Of a stretch of DNA of 49,090 nucleotides, positions 1 to 7,923 are shown piece after piece. Source of the stretch: Planococcus soli (GTDB taxonomy: Bacteria > Bacillota > Bacilli > Bacillales_A > Planococcaceae); NCBI RefSeq assembly GCF_016881065.1, contig NZ_WXYN01000025.1, positions 1-49,090 of the forward strand. Reading direction: 5' to 3'. Under the pieces are notes generated by a model that was given only the letters and a program-made list of their open reading frames with translations, had not been told where the DNA came from and ran no database searches. The position numbers and the translations under genes were made by a program. How positions within the stretch are numbered: position 1 is the first letter of the stretch; each line of letters starts with the position of its first letter.

Positions 1-39
1 AATTGCAGCATCGCGAACCGCATGCCACGTAATATTGAA
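1..39 (-). pseudogene. Read-through remnant of the sortase copy A C-terminal domain
   Basis: Directly after the stop codon of the sortase at 40-780, the same frame continues as FNITWHAVRDAAI, identical residue for residue to the intact second sortase at 45604-46572. The stop (TAA at 42..40) therefore replaces a sense codon (TCT in copy B) and the FN3-like C-terminal domain is untranslated. The rest of the remnant lies outside the window. Confidence 0.8.
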
Positions 40-780
40 TTAGGAAGCTTTTACGTTTAGAGGTGGTTCAGGTAATTCGTCTGAAATCTTCGATTCAGAA
101 ATTAGCTCCGCTGAAATGACCAGGCGTTCTTCGTACGATCCAATATCTCGGCTGTAATCACCCGTGCAAGTAATTAAATTAAGCATCCGTTTGTCTGACT
201 TCCCGAAGATTTCCTCTATTGGAGCCTGATCTGTTTGGTAACTATTAATTTCTTTCACTTCAAAAATCATCTTCCGGCCTTCCGTATCTGTTAAAGTTAC
301 TAGTTCTCCAATCTTTACTTTGGTCAAGTCATAGAAAACAGCTGGACCATTCAGACTGTCGACATGTCCGGCAAGCACCGCATGACCTTGCGATCCTGCC
401 TTATATCCAGGTTCAAACCAGCCCACTTGATTTACATCTTCTGGTACTCCCATTTCTCCGTTCTCTAGTATTCCTGTTGGCTCTATAGCGGCGTCCACTC
501 CGATTGACGGAATTTCAATCTGGGTTGGCTCCATTCCTTTTATGCTTTGCTGCCATTCGCTTTGAAGATTCTTCTGTTGTTCTGGAAGGATAGGGAACTC
601 TTCGATTTTATCGGTATATATTCCAAATGTTTTTTCTTCCGTGGTTGTATTTTCTTCTTCAGTCAAATCAATTTGTTTAATTTCCTCTTCAAAAGTTGAT
701 CTATCAGCCAAAGGCTCGATGATAAAAAACAATGTGATACATAATAACAATGCGGTGCTCATCGTGATAATTTGTTTCAA
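40..780 (-). CDS. Class F-like sortase, copy A, cut short by a stop codon
   Basis: Membrane-anchored cysteine transpeptidase of the sortase superfamily; such enzymes join sorted proteins to the cell wall. As read from the TTG start there is an N-terminal membrane segment (about residues 3-23), an acidic linker, and a sortase barrel with the catalytic triad His139 (LAGHVDS), Cys205 (LITCTGDY) and Arg219 (EERLVI). The TTG start at 780 is chosen because GGAGGAATG lies just upstream and copy B has the same leader and TTG; an upstream ATG would add ten residues and contain the ribosome-binding site. The protein is 246 aa against 322 in copy B, because a stop codon removes the C-terminal FN3-like domain. 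It lies 92 bp downstream of murE on the same strand. No obvious LPXTG substrate was seen in the window. Confidence 0.85.
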   Translation of the reverse strand: MKQIITMSTALLLCITLFFIIEPLADRSTFEEEIKQIDLTEEENTTTEEKTFGIYTDKIEEFPILPEQQKNLQSEWQQSIKGMEPTQIEIPSIGVDAAIEPTGILENGEMGVPEDVNQVGWFEPGYKAGSQGHAVLAGHVDSLNGPAVFYDLTKVKIGELVTLTDTEGRKMIFEVKEINSYQTDQAPIEEIFGKSDKRMLNLITCTGDYSRDIGSYEERLVISAELISESKISDELPEPPLNVKAS

Positions 781-872
781 CTGGCATTCCTCCATTTCAT
801 CATATTTCATATGGTTTTTTGAAATTTTTTATAAAAGTCTGATTTAAAATTGCTCAACCAAGTTGGATTTAG

Positions 873-2324
873 CTAATTTGAGTTAGAAATAAAATCAATT
901 GTTTCTCGATCGGATGTAGTTGGCAACTGGAAGTTTTGCTGATATTTCTCATGGCCTTTCCCAGTAATCAAAATCCAATCACCCATTTGACTTTCCTGTA
1001 TCGCCTTTTTAATGGCTAAGGTGCGATCCAGAATGATACTTCCTTTCTCATTTCCATAGTTGTCATTTAAGTGTGTGTAAGCCTCTAACATATCTTTGAT
1101 CGGCACCGAATTTAAGTCATCCAAAGTTAACATATATCGATCACTCAATTCAGCTGTAAGAGAAAGCATTTCACCTCTCTTACTCGAATCTCTGTCTCCC
1201 CGAAAGCCAAAAATATGAATAATTCTCTTTGCACCGCATTGTTTTGCGGTTGTTAAGCAGTGAACAATCGCATCTGGTGTATGAGCATAGTCAAATACAA
1301 CGACCGCACCGTTTGTCTGTTTCGAAATTTCGAACCTGCCATCGACTCCTTCAAATTTGTAGAGCGACTGAAGAATACTTTCTTTGACTAGGCCCATTAG
1401 CTTTGCTGTCCCATATGCCATTAACGTGTTGTACATGTTGTGTATCCCGGAAATCGAAGAAAATGCAGCATTAAACTCATTGTTTTCTTCAAAAGAGACG
1501 GTTGAGTTATGCAAGTCAAAATCTATAATTCGCAGTTGATTTTTACTGGCTTTTCCAATCCGATAAACGAGCTTTCTTTCGTTTTGAAAGACACCTGTCA
1601 ACTTTTCTCCCCAAGAATTGTCTGTGTTAGCTATAACTTTTCCATCTGGTTTTAACTGCTTAAACAACAACAATTTAGCTTGGAAATAGTCCTCCATAGA
1701 ACTATGATAATCTAGATGTTCATGATGAAGGTTTGTAAATAAGCAATAATCAAAAGCAACGCCCTCTATACGATGCTGACTCAGGCCATGAGATGATACC
1801 TCCATGATAATGACCTCATCGTTACTGAGAGATATGAGTTTGTTTAATGTGAGTGAACTTGGAGTTGTATTGAAGCTGGGAATACGCTCTCCATTTATAA
1901 TATTTTGTATCGTGCCTATCACTGAACAAGTCTTTCCGTTGCTTTCCAATATATGCTTTAGAATATAACTAGTCGTGGTTTTCCCATTTGTCCCGGTAAT
2001 TCCAATCATCATTTTCTCCTTTGAGGGGTCACCATAAAAATTATTAGCAATTATTCCAAGCGCTTTTCTGCTGTTTGTCACTTGAATATACGGGATGGAG
2101 AGATCGGCAGAAGGGTGTTCACCTATGATTACAGCAGCACCTTTTGCGATCGCATTTTCTATATAATCATGACCATCACTGCCTAACCCTTTAATAGCAA
2201 CAAATAGATCCCCTTCCTTAACATCTTTCGAATTATCTGCGAGTCCCTGAATTATCAAATTTGCCGAAGTATTTTCTAACTTTTTTTTTAAGTCAAGTCC
2301 ATATAACAGTTGGTGTAATTTCAT
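873..2324 (-). CDS. murE: MurE-type UDP-MurNAc-tripeptide ligase (accessory copy)
   Basis: Cytoplasmic ATP-dependent Mur ligase that adds the third amino acid to UDP-MurNAc-L-Ala-D-Glu. At 483 aa it has the usual length. Visible: N-terminal UDP-binding domain, ATP P-loop GITGTNGKTTT (residues 108-118), the HHEHLDYH stretch (200-207), the lysine of YFQAK (217) that is carbamylated in the family, FDYAHTP (344-350), GDRD (376-379) and the C-terminal GKGHEKYQ. The substrate-selecting motif, DNPR in diaminopimelate-adding enzymes, reads DDLN (402-405), closer to the D(D/N)P(N/A) of lysine-adding enzymes. A GAGG Shine-Dalgarno lies about 11 nt before the ATG. The sortase follows on the same strand. 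A host would also need a chromosomal murE, so this is probably a second copy. A fragment of a closely related copy is at 45222-45336. Confidence 0.88.
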   Translation of the reverse strand: MKLHQLLYGLDLKKKLENTSANLIIQGLADNSKDVKEGDLFVAIKGLGSDGHDYIENAIAKGAAVIIGEHPSADLSIPYIQVTNSRKALGIIANNFYGDPSKEKMMIGITGTNGKTTTSYILKHILESNGKTCSVIGTIQNIINGERIPSFNTTPSSLTLNKLISLSNDEVIIMEVSSHGLSQHRIEGVAFDYCLFTNLHHEHLDYHSSMEDYFQAKLLLFKQLKPDGKVIANTDNSWGEKLTGVFQNERKLVYRIGKASKNQLRIIDFDLHNSTVSFEENNEFNAAFSSISGIHNMYNTLMAYGTAKLMGLVKESILQSLYKFEGVDGRFEISKQTNGAVVVFDYAHTPDAIVHCLTTAKQCGAKRIIHIFGFRGDRDSSKRGEMLSLTAELSDRYMLTLDDLNSVPIKDMLEAYTHLNDNYGNEKGSIILDRTLAIKKAIQESQMGDWILITGKGHEKYQQNFQLPTTSDRETIDFISNSN

Positions 2325-2591
2325 TTGCTGTCTAACCTCACTATTACTATTAGAATACGTCTATTTTAAAGAAAACCTATGGAGAAGGTGTGCAGAAGAG
2401 GGTATTTGAGAAGGTTGAAAAAAATTTTATTTCTTTGTAATGAAAATAAAATACTAAGATGATTTAAAGGGGACCGTCGAGGTTAAAGTACGTTGTGTAA
2501 GATAATGAATCAATGAGTAGCTCGTACGCTTTTTTAAAAAAGTTTTAGTATATTCATCAATCTCGAACAGATATAATACTTTTAAAAATTA
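2325..2591. other. Intergenic region upstream of murE
   Basis: AT-rich, no credible coding frame. It should hold the minus-strand promoter for murE-sortase, but I could not single out a convincing -35/-10 pair. Confidence 0.4.
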
Positions 2592-2629
2592 AAACCCTAG
2601 GTTCTTATCTAATTAAGGACCTAGGGTTT
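2592..2629 (-). terminator. Intrinsic terminator after the YdhK-like gene
   Basis: Perfect 11-bp stem AAACCCTAGGT/ACCTAGGGTTT with a 16-nt loop, followed on the minus strand by a T-rich run. It sits 8 bp after the stop of the gene at 2637-3236. Confidence 0.8.
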
Positions 2630-2636
2630 AGTTGGC

Positions 2637-3236
2637 TTATTCGGCAGACAGTTCACTTTCTGTCAGCCATTTATGATTAACCACTTCTTCTCCTCCAGTA
2701 GTTGGAGTGAAATCGACCATATACACTGTTGTTTCTTCGGCAGAATCAATTTCTGCAGTCGCCCCATCCATGCCTTCCATATGATCTGCGGCAATGACAG
2801 CCTCGGCACCAGGTTCGAGCGGTTCTTCACCGGCATCTTCAAGTTCTTCATGGATTACCCATTTATGATCTTCCACCGGTTCTCCCCCTGTAGTAGGCGT
2901 AAAGGAAACGGCATACGCTGTGGTATCAAAAGCGCCGACTATGGTAGCTTCCGCTCCATTCATTCCCTCCATGTGATCCGCTTCAATCATCGCTTGGCTG
3001 CCGACTTCATAAGTTGGATTTTCCGCCTCTGCTAAATCCTCAGGAACTTCACCAGAACTGGAGTGGTTCATCCCTCCCATATCCATATCTTCATTAGAAT
3101 CCATATTCATGTCTTCGCTAGAATCCATTTCCATTTGTTCATCGGAATTCATTCCTCCGTCATCACTGTTGCAGGCAGCTAACGTAAATGCAGCTAAGAG
3201 CGACATCGTTCCCATCATGAATTTCTTTTTTATCAT
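2637..3236 (-). CDS. YdhK-like DUF1541 lipoprotein, Met/Asp-rich
   Basis: Predicted surface lipoprotein of 199 aa. It has a signal peptide with lipobox LAAC, then a linker very rich in Met, Asp, Ser and Glu (about residues 27-60, with repeated MDS/MNMDS units and a GGMNHS patch), then two tandem copies of the DUF1541 domain (about 72-130 and 137-196). Both copies contain the pattern ADHMEGMxGA...YxVxFTPTTGGE..(D/N)HKW. Family members are repeatedly found beside copper-resistance genes. The Met/His-rich linker and the position beside the copper two-component system suggest extracellular Cu(I) buffering; that role is inference. Transcribed alone, with its own terminator. Confidence 0.85.
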   Translation of the reverse strand: MIKKKFMMGTMSLLAAFTLAACNSDDGGMNSDEQMEMDSSEDMNMDSNEDMDMGGMNHSSSGEVPEDLAEAENPTYEVGSQAMIEADHMEGMNGAEATIVGAFDTTAYAVSFTPTTGGEPVEDHKWVIHEELEDAGEEPLEPGAEAVIAADHMEGMDGATAEIDSAEETTVYMVDFTPTTGGEEVVNHKWLTESELSAE

Positions 3237-3451
3237 CGTTTATCCCTCTTTCTTTTATAGTCTCTTTTTACTTTACCCATTAAGTATGCAAATCTTGTGC
3301 AGGAATGATGACATTTAGTTGTATAAAGAATCAAATAGCTAAAGGAGTCAGAAGAATCTGCACAGAAAGTCGAAACTTTTTAGGTAAACTTAAGGATAAC
3401 TGATTGGAAAAGGATAAAATAAACAGAGCAAGAAAGTGGAGGATATAAAAA

Positions 3452-4360
3452 ATGAAGAAAAAAAGATTTGCGTTAATTACGACAATGGCTGGGTTACTAA
3501 TCACAGGATGTAGCAATAGTGGCGATGAAGCCTTTGAAGTTCCATTCGAGGGCGAATTGAGCCATGTTCACGGAATGGGCTATGCCGGAAATGATGATGG
3601 ACTGTATTTTGCCTCTCACAGCGGCTTAAAGATTTACCGGGAAGGGGATTGGTTTGAAACATCGGATAATTTCTATGATTATATGGGGTTTAATGCAGTA
3701 GACGTAGGATTTTATTCGTCGGGACATCCAAGTGCTGACTCTGATTTGCCCAACCCACTTGGAATTCAGCGCAGTTTGGATGGCGGAAAATCCTTGGAGC
3801 GCATCGCATTTGAAGGAGAAACCGATTATCATGCCATGGCCGTTGGATATAACAGCCATGACATCTTTCTATTGAATCCAGCGGAAAATTCCTTATTGGA
3901 ACCGGGTTTCCATAAAAGTATGAATGAAGGAAAAACTTGGGAGGCAGTGAATGCTGCTGGATTGGAGGGTGAAGTTTCTGCGCTGGCTATTCATCCAACC
4001 GATTCCAGCTTAGTTGCCGCTGCTACTTCTACCGGAATTTATGTATCGGAAGATGGAGGAGAAAACTTTGACTTAGTGACTCAGCAAAACGAGAGAGGGA
4101 CAGCTGTTTTCTTCGATGAAGATTCACTGTTCTATGCAAGCTATGATAGTGGCCCGTCATTGATTAAGTATACAATTGAAACTAAAGTGCAGGAGATGCT
4201 GAATTTACCGGATCTTACAGAAGACGGAATAGCCTTCATCTTCCAAAATCCAAAGAACATCGAAGAACTGGCGCTTTATACCTTGCAAGGCCAAGCGTTT
4301 TTATCAGAAGATGATACAAAGACCTGGCTTCCATTGCTTGAAGAAGGAAATGTCCAATAA
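3452..4360 (+). CDS. F510_1955-type Asp-box (BNR-like) lipoprotein
   Basis: Secreted lipoprotein of 302 aa with lipobox ITGC and a beta-propeller-like body. Asp-box turns are visible: SLDGGKS, SMNEGKTW, SEDGGENF and SEDDTKTW. The family is annotated as 'glycosylhydrolase' from its sialidase-like fold, but no catalytic residues can be assigned here, so a scaffold or sensing role is equally possible. The N-terminus contains LSHVHGMGY, a His/Met-containing patch. It lies just upstream of the sensor kinase, an arrangement that suggests an accessory sensor or copper-binding partner (inference). SD is AGTGGAGG before ATG 3452. A weak terminator-like hairpin separates it from the kinase. Confidence 0.82.
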   Translation: MKKKRFALITTMAGLLITGCSNSGDEAFEVPFEGELSHVHGMGYAGNDDGLYFASHSGLKIYREGDWFETSDNFYDYMGFNAVDVGFYSSGHPSADSDLPNPLGIQRSLDGGKSLERIAFEGETDYHAMAVGYNSHDIFLLNPAENSLLEPGFHKSMNEGKTWEAVNAAGLEGEVSALAIHPTDSSLVAAATSTGIYVSEDGGENFDLVTQQNERGTAVFFDEDSLFYASYDSGPSLIKYTIETKVQEMLNLPDLTEDGIAFIFQNPKNIEELALYTLQGQAFLSEDDTKTWLPLLEEGNVQ

Positions 4361-4391
4361 ATGCGGGGATATAGGCGAATGGAATATACTA

Positions 4392-4420
4392 TTGAATCTT
4401 ATGGATTCAACTAGTTTTTT
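4392..4420 (+). terminator. Weak terminator/attenuator between lipoprotein and sensor kinase
   Basis: Stem TTGAATC/GATTCAA with a 5-nt loop, followed by CTAG and six T. It has only two G-C pairs, so partial read-through into the kinase is likely. Confidence 0.45.
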
Positions 4421-4468
4421 CAGTGGTTTGTATATCGATTAACCGGTTTGGTCATAAAGGAGGTTGCG

Positions 4469-5857
4469 ATGTTTAATAAACTGTCATTAAAAATCGGTTT
4501 GCTGTTTTTTGTCTTTATCGTCATCATTGAATCGATTTTGTTCCTGACTTTGTATTTCACCTTTGTAAATGACCGGGTGGATGAAGTGATGGAGAATTTA
4601 TTAGCCAGAGGAAATACTCATAGTGAAGTTTTGGAAGACAGTTTCGAACAAACCACATTGAACCATGTCGGCATGATGGAATCAGCATCTGATTTCATTG
4701 TAATTATTACGGATGTAGAAGGAAACCGGCTAGTGAATTCTGACTTGATTGAATCTGAAATGGCAGAAGTGCTCAACCATACGGACTTTGATGAAATTCC
4801 GACAGATGGAAGAATCGTGGAAGAGCAGTGGAAGGAGAAAAAGTACATTGCCACGGACAGTCCGATTACCATCAACGGAGAACACCAAGGACATGTCTTT
4901 ATGTTTGCGGAAACGAGCCATATTAAACAGATCGTCGATCATTTAACAGAGCAGTTCTTAGTAATAGGGCTGGTTGCCATTTTTCTTACAATCGTTACCA
5001 TTTTGGTGTTGTCCCGATTGATTACGCTGCCGTTGATCCGAATGAAGGAAGCGACCGAGCAACTGAGTAAAGGAAACAACCATGTCAAACTCAATATGGA
5101 AAGGAAGGACGAATTGGGCGAGTTGGCGAATGCGATTACCACCTTATCGGATGATCTGGACCGTTTAAAAACGGCGCGGAATGAGTTTTTAGCCAGTATC
5201 TCGCATGAACTGCGGACACCGCTTACCTACATCAAAGGGTATGCTGATATTGTGAGCCGATCAACCACTTCCCCGCAAGAACAAAAAGAATATATCGGTA
5301 TTATCCGGGAAGAGACGACACACTTGACCGGGTTGATCCAGCAATTGTTTGAATTAGCTAAGATGGATCACAACCAGTTCTTGATAAAAAAAGAGTACTT
5401 TTCACTGGTCATGCTCTTTAACAATGTCAGTGGTCTGGTTCGGCCAGCCTTTGATGAAAAAAACATTTCTTTGTCGGTCAGGTGCGACCAGGACATTATC
5501 GCTGTTGTCGATCCGGAACGTTTCCAGCAAGTGTTGTTGAATGTATTGGATAACGCCAGAAAACATTCTGTAGAAGGGACCAAGGTGACTCTCCAGGGTA
5601 TGCAAAATGAAGAAACAATTAGTATCAGCGTGAGTGATGAAGGAGAAGGCATACCGGAAGAAGATTTGCCTTTTGTGTTCGAACGGTTGTACCGGGTGGA
5701 AAAATCAAGGTCCAGACAACTCGGTGGAAGCGGTCTTGGGTTAGCGATTGCCAAAGAAATCGTTGAATCACACGGGGGACATATTCACATCGAAAGTGAA
5801 CGAGGAAAAGGGACGCTGGTTCTGATTGAATTGAAGAGGGGGAATTCTCATTTATAA
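4469..5857 (+). CDS. Sensor histidine kinase of the copper island
   Basis: Membrane kinase of 462 aa. Order: TM1 (about 10-33), extracytoplasmic sensor domain (about 34-160), TM2 (about 163-182), HAMP (about 183-235), HisKA with phospho-acceptor His246 in SISHELRTP, and HATPase with N box (NVLDNARKH), G1 box (DEGEGIP), F box (FERLYRV) and G2 box (GGSGLGLAI). ATG 4469 is chosen because AAAGGAGG lies 6 nt upstream; a TTG at 4448 would precede that site. The sensor domain has few Met/His/Cys, so the ligand cannot be read off. It overlaps the response regulator by 8 nt and probably controls the copper genes around it. Confidence 0.93.
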   Translation: MFNKLSLKIGLLFFVFIVIIESILFLTLYFTFVNDRVDEVMENLLARGNTHSEVLEDSFEQTTLNHVGMMESASDFIVIITDVEGNRLVNSDLIESEMAEVLNHTDFDEIPTDGRIVEEQWKEKKYIATDSPITINGEHQGHVFMFAETSHIKQIVDHLTEQFLVIGLVAIFLTIVTILVLSRLITLPLIRMKEATEQLSKGNNHVKLNMERKDELGELANAITTLSDDLDRLKTARNEFLASISHELRTPLTYIKGYADIVSRSTTSPQEQKEYIGIIREETTHLTGLIQQLFELAKMDHNQFLIKKEYFSLVMLFNNVSGLVRPAFDEKNISLSVRCDQDIIAVVDPERFQQVLLNVLDNARKHSVEGTKVTLQGMQNEETISISVSDEGEGIPEEDLPFVFERLYRVEKSRSRQLGGSGLGLAIAKEIVESHGGHIHIESERGKGTLVLIELKRGNSHL

Positions 5858-6524
5858 AGTACTGTTGGTGGACGATGAACAACGGATGCTGGATTTAGTT
5901 GCGTTGTACTTGAAACCGCATAATTATCATTGCAAAAAAGCGCTTGGAGCGCACGAGGCTCTCTCCTATTTGAAAGAAGAGGACGTTGACATCATCTTAT
6001 TGGATGTGATGATGCCCGAAATGGATGGGTGGTCGCTTTGCCAAGAAATCAGGAAGTTTTCAGATGTGCCAATTATTATGCTGACGGCGCGAGAGCAGCA
6101 AGAGGATGTTATCAAAGGGTTAAAATTGGGGGCGGATGACTACATTACCAAACCTTTTGATGAGGAAGAGTTACTCGCGCGCATGGAAGCTCTATTGCGG
6201 AGAAGAACCCCGGTGAAGTTCATTGAAGTAAACGGATTGATTTGGGAAGGAGATCGGTTCGAACTTTCGTTCAAAAAGGAGCCAATCAAGTTAACCCCGA
6301 AAGAATTCGCCATGATGGGGCTCTTAATGGGAAATCCGAACAAGGTCTTTCCGAGGGAGCAATTGATTGATTTAATCTGGGGGTTTGATTCAAAAACAGA
6401 AGGGAGAACCATTGATTCGCATGTTCGAAATGTAAGGGAAAAAGTTAGGCAAGCCGGGTTTCCGATTGACGAACATTTTATCACAGTCTGGGGTATTGGA
6501 TATAAGTGGATCAATATGCCATAA
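5850..6524 (+). CDS. OmpR/PhoB-type response regulator
   Basis: Two-domain DNA-binding regulator of about 224 aa. The receiver domain shows the acidic pair VDDE near the N-terminus, phospho-acceptor Asp52 (IILLDVMMP), Thr79 (MLTAR) and Lys101 (ITKPF). The winged-helix effector domain ends in DSHVRNVREKVR...VWGIGYKW. The start is unusual. The conserved first strand (YKVLLVDDE) is encoded upstream of the first standard start codon, TTG 5865, which would begin inside it. The best fit is ATT at 5850, 8 nt after AGAGGGGG, overlapping the kinase stop. Likely binding sites are the GTTTCT direct repeats upstream of the storage-protein gene and copB. Confidence 0.9.
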   Translation: MYKVLLVDDEQRMLDLVALYLKPHNYHCKKALGAHEALSYLKEEDVDIILLDVMMPEMDGWSLCQEIRKFSDVPIIMLTAREQQEDVIKGLKLGADDYITKPFDEEELLARMEALLRRRTPVKFIEVNGLIWEGDRFELSFKKEPIKLTPKEFAMMGLLMGNPNKVFPREQLIDLIWGFDSKTEGRTIDSHVRNVREKVRQAGFPIDEHFITVWGIGYKWINMP

Positions 6525-6540
6525 CTAGTTGTAACAAAAC

Positions 6541-6580
6541 AAAGCCCCCCGTACAAAAAAATCTTTTGTACGGGGGCTTT
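6541..6580. terminator. Bidirectional terminator between the regulator and csp
   Basis: Near-perfect 18-bp stem (AAAGCCCCC...GTACAAAA / TTTTGTAC...GGGGGCTTT) with a 4-nt loop and A/T runs on both sides. It serves the converging two-component genes and the four-helix protein gene. Confidence 0.9.
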
Positions 6581-6589
6581 GTAAAAATA

Positions 6590-6922
6590 TTACGCAATAT
6601 TTCTGCACGCTTCGGCACATCTGTGACAAGCTTCCGCACAGCGTTTACAATGTTCGTGGTGATCTGCATGCTTATCGCATTCGTTACCGCAAGCTTCACA
6701 AACTTCCGCACAAACTTTCGCCAGCTGTGAAATAAAAGGCGAGTTTCTGGTGATTGCATGTTCTAAAAATGCGCAGATATCGGCGCATTCCCGGTCTAAT
6801 CGAATACACTGTGCCACCATCTTGACATCTTCTTCCTGCAGACAAGCGTCAAAACAGTGATTACATTCCGCTGCGCAATCGTGCAAGGCCTGAATAAGTT
6901 CTTGATGTTGTTCATGTGCCAT
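6590..6922 (-). CDS. Four-helix-bundle copper-storage protein (Csp family)
   Basis: A 110-aa protein with 16 Cys, nearly all in CxxxC/CxxC spacing along predicted helices (Cys16, 20, 23, 27, 39, 46, 50, 71, 75, 78, 82, 92, 95, 99, 102, 106). This is the hallmark of Csp/DUF326 proteins, whose helical bundles hold many Cu(I) ions in the core. There is no signal peptide, so it is a cytosolic Csp3-like form. ATG 6922 is preceded by GGAGG at 8 nt; the longer frame from 6937 contains that site. A His-rich loop (HADHHEH, 85-91) lies before the last helix. The promoter region carries paired AGTTTCT repeats (6997-7014), suggesting control by the adjacent response regulator. Confidence 0.92.
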   Translation of the reverse strand: MAHEQHQELIQALHDCAAECNHCFDACLQEEDVKMVAQCIRLDRECADICAFLEHAITRNSPFISQLAKVCAEVCEACGNECDKHADHHEHCKRCAEACHRCAEACRNIA

Positions 6923-7189
6923 TCCTAAAACCTCCATTTTTGTATTTGTGCTTCCTAATTAGAGTTCCCGTTGCTTTTATAATTAAACGATAATTTAGAA
7001 ACTCCATAGAAACTGCACAACTTCAAGTTCCACCGATGTAGACGCATTGTTGATTAAAACGGTTAACCATCTAAATTCTTAAATTTTTCTACTTATCAAT
7101 TGAAAATAGTAAAAGAAAAATCTCTACTGTAAATTAAAGTAATGAAAGAACTGCTGCTTTAGAGTGATATATTGGAAGAATCCCTTACT
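6923..7189. other. Divergent regulatory region between csp and csoR
   Basis: No coding frame of note. It contains the response-regulator-type repeat for csp and, at its right end, the csoR promoter and operator listed separately. Confidence 0.5.
6997..7014 (-). promoter_or_regulatory. Probable response-regulator box upstream of csp
   Basis: On the minus strand AGTTTCT occurs twice with exactly 11-bp spacing, the usual geometry for OmpR/PhoB-type regulators. An AT-rich TATAAA lies about 20 nt further towards csp and no good -35 is present, which fits an activated promoter. A related repeat is upstream of copB (10398-10415). Confidence 0.55.
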
Positions 7190-7218
7190 TTGACGAAAAC
7201 TCTTAAACAACGTATAAT
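7190..7218 (+). promoter_or_regulatory. Sigma-A promoter of csoR
   Basis: TTGACG (7190-7195), a 17-bp spacer and a perfect TATAAT (7213-7218). The CsoR operator overlaps its downstream side. Confidence 0.85.
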
Positions 7219-7233
7219 ACGGGTATAGGGTAT
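7217..7233 (+). promoter_or_regulatory. CsoR operator 1 (autoregulation)
   Basis: ATACGGGTATAGGGTAT: a 17-bp GTAT/ATAC-bounded dyad with a G-rich centre, over the transcription start of csoR. This matches the type of site used by CsoR in Bacillales. Confidence 0.7.
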
Positions 7234-7253
7234 ATTCAAGGAGGATTGAACCA

Positions 7254-7541
7254 ATGGAAAAAACGCTAAAGACAACAGTACAACCCAATAAAGAACAACT
7301 ACTGAATCGGTTGAAACGGATTGAAGGACAAGTTCGCGGTGTTCATCAAATGGTGGAAAACGATCGTTACTGTGTGGACATTCTACACCAAGTAAGCGCC
7401 ATCCAATCCGCCATGAATAGAGTATCACTCGCTTTACTGGAAGATCATACGCATCACTGTGTAACAAAAGCCATCAAAGAAAACAAAGGCGAAGAAGCAA
7501 TTAGTGAGCTGATGGATGTTATGAAAACCATGACAAAATAA
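7254..7541 (+). CDS. csoR: Copper-sensing repressor CsoR
   Basis: All-helical Cu(I)-responsive repressor of 95 aa. The conserved start RLKRIEGQVRGV (residues 19-30) and the three Cu(I) ligands Cys40 (RYCVDIL), His65 and Cys69 (DHTHHC) are in place, giving the C-H-C fingerprint of true CsoR rather than the RcnR or FrmR types. SD AAGGAGG lies before ATG 7254. It heads the csoR-copZ-copA block, and 17-bp operators lie in front of itself and copZ. Copper binding releases the DNA. Confidence 0.95.
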   Translation: MEKTLKTTVQPNKEQLLNRLKRIEGQVRGVHQMVENDRYCVDILHQVSAIQSAMNRVSLALLEDHTHHCVTKAIKENKGEEAISELMDVMKTMTK

Positions 7542-7563
7542 AATAGTAGAAATACTAGTTGAT

Positions 7564-7580
7564 ATACCCTTAAGGGGTAT
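7564..7580 (+). promoter_or_regulatory. CsoR operator 2 upstream of copZ
   Basis: ATACCCTTAAGGGGTAT, a nearly perfect inverted repeat and a textbook-type CsoR site. It starts 22 bp after the csoR stop codon and 40 bp before the copZ start. Confidence 0.85.
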
Positions 7581-7619
7581 GGTAAGGTTTGACTAATATT
7601 ACTCGTGGAGGTGAAAAAT

Positions 7620-7823
7620 ATGACTGAAACATTGAAAGTACAAGGGATGTCTTGTGGCCACTGCGTGAATGCAGTTGAAACAAGCGTCGGTGAAATCCAA
7701 GGTGTCTCGAGTGTAAAAGTGGACCTTGGCAAGGGCGAAGTGGCAGTTGCATATGATGAAACCAAAACGTCATTGAATGAAATTCAAGAGGCAATTGGGG
7801 AGCAAGGCTATTCCGTTGTCTAA
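7620..7823 (+). CDS. copZ: Copper chaperone CopZ
   Basis: 67-aa HMA-fold metallochaperone that carries Cu(I) to CopA. The metal site is GMSCGHC (residues 9-15), followed by the typical VNAVETSV helix and a DLGKGEVAVAYD strand. Start ATG 7620 is preceded by GGAGGTG; the GTG at 7605 lies before that site and is not favoured. It is controlled by the CsoR operator at 7564-7580 and separated from copA by a terminator-like hairpin. Confidence 0.95.
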   Translation: MTETLKVQGMSCGHCVNAVETSVGEIQGVSSVKVDLGKGEVAVAYDETKTSLNEIQEAIGEQGYSVV

Positions 7824-7852
7824 CTTTTTTAGCTATCTAGTAATTAGAAGAT

Positions 7853-7884
7853 AAGGTCATACCCCGCGTGTGACCTTTCTTTTT
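7853..7884 (+). terminator. Terminator-like hairpin between copZ and copA
   Basis: Stem AAGGTCA/TGACCTT with an 11-nt loop, then TTTCTTTTTC. It would make copZ transcripts more abundant than copZ-copA read-through transcripts. Confidence 0.7.
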
Positions 7885-7923
7885 CAAAAAAATATACCCC
7901 GGCATAGTATGGGAGGGATAAAG

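Noticed and set aside
7893-7916. Possible third CsoR operator before copA (ATACCCCGGCATAGTATGGG)
   Set aside because: The two halves do not form a proper inverted repeat; at best a degenerate site.
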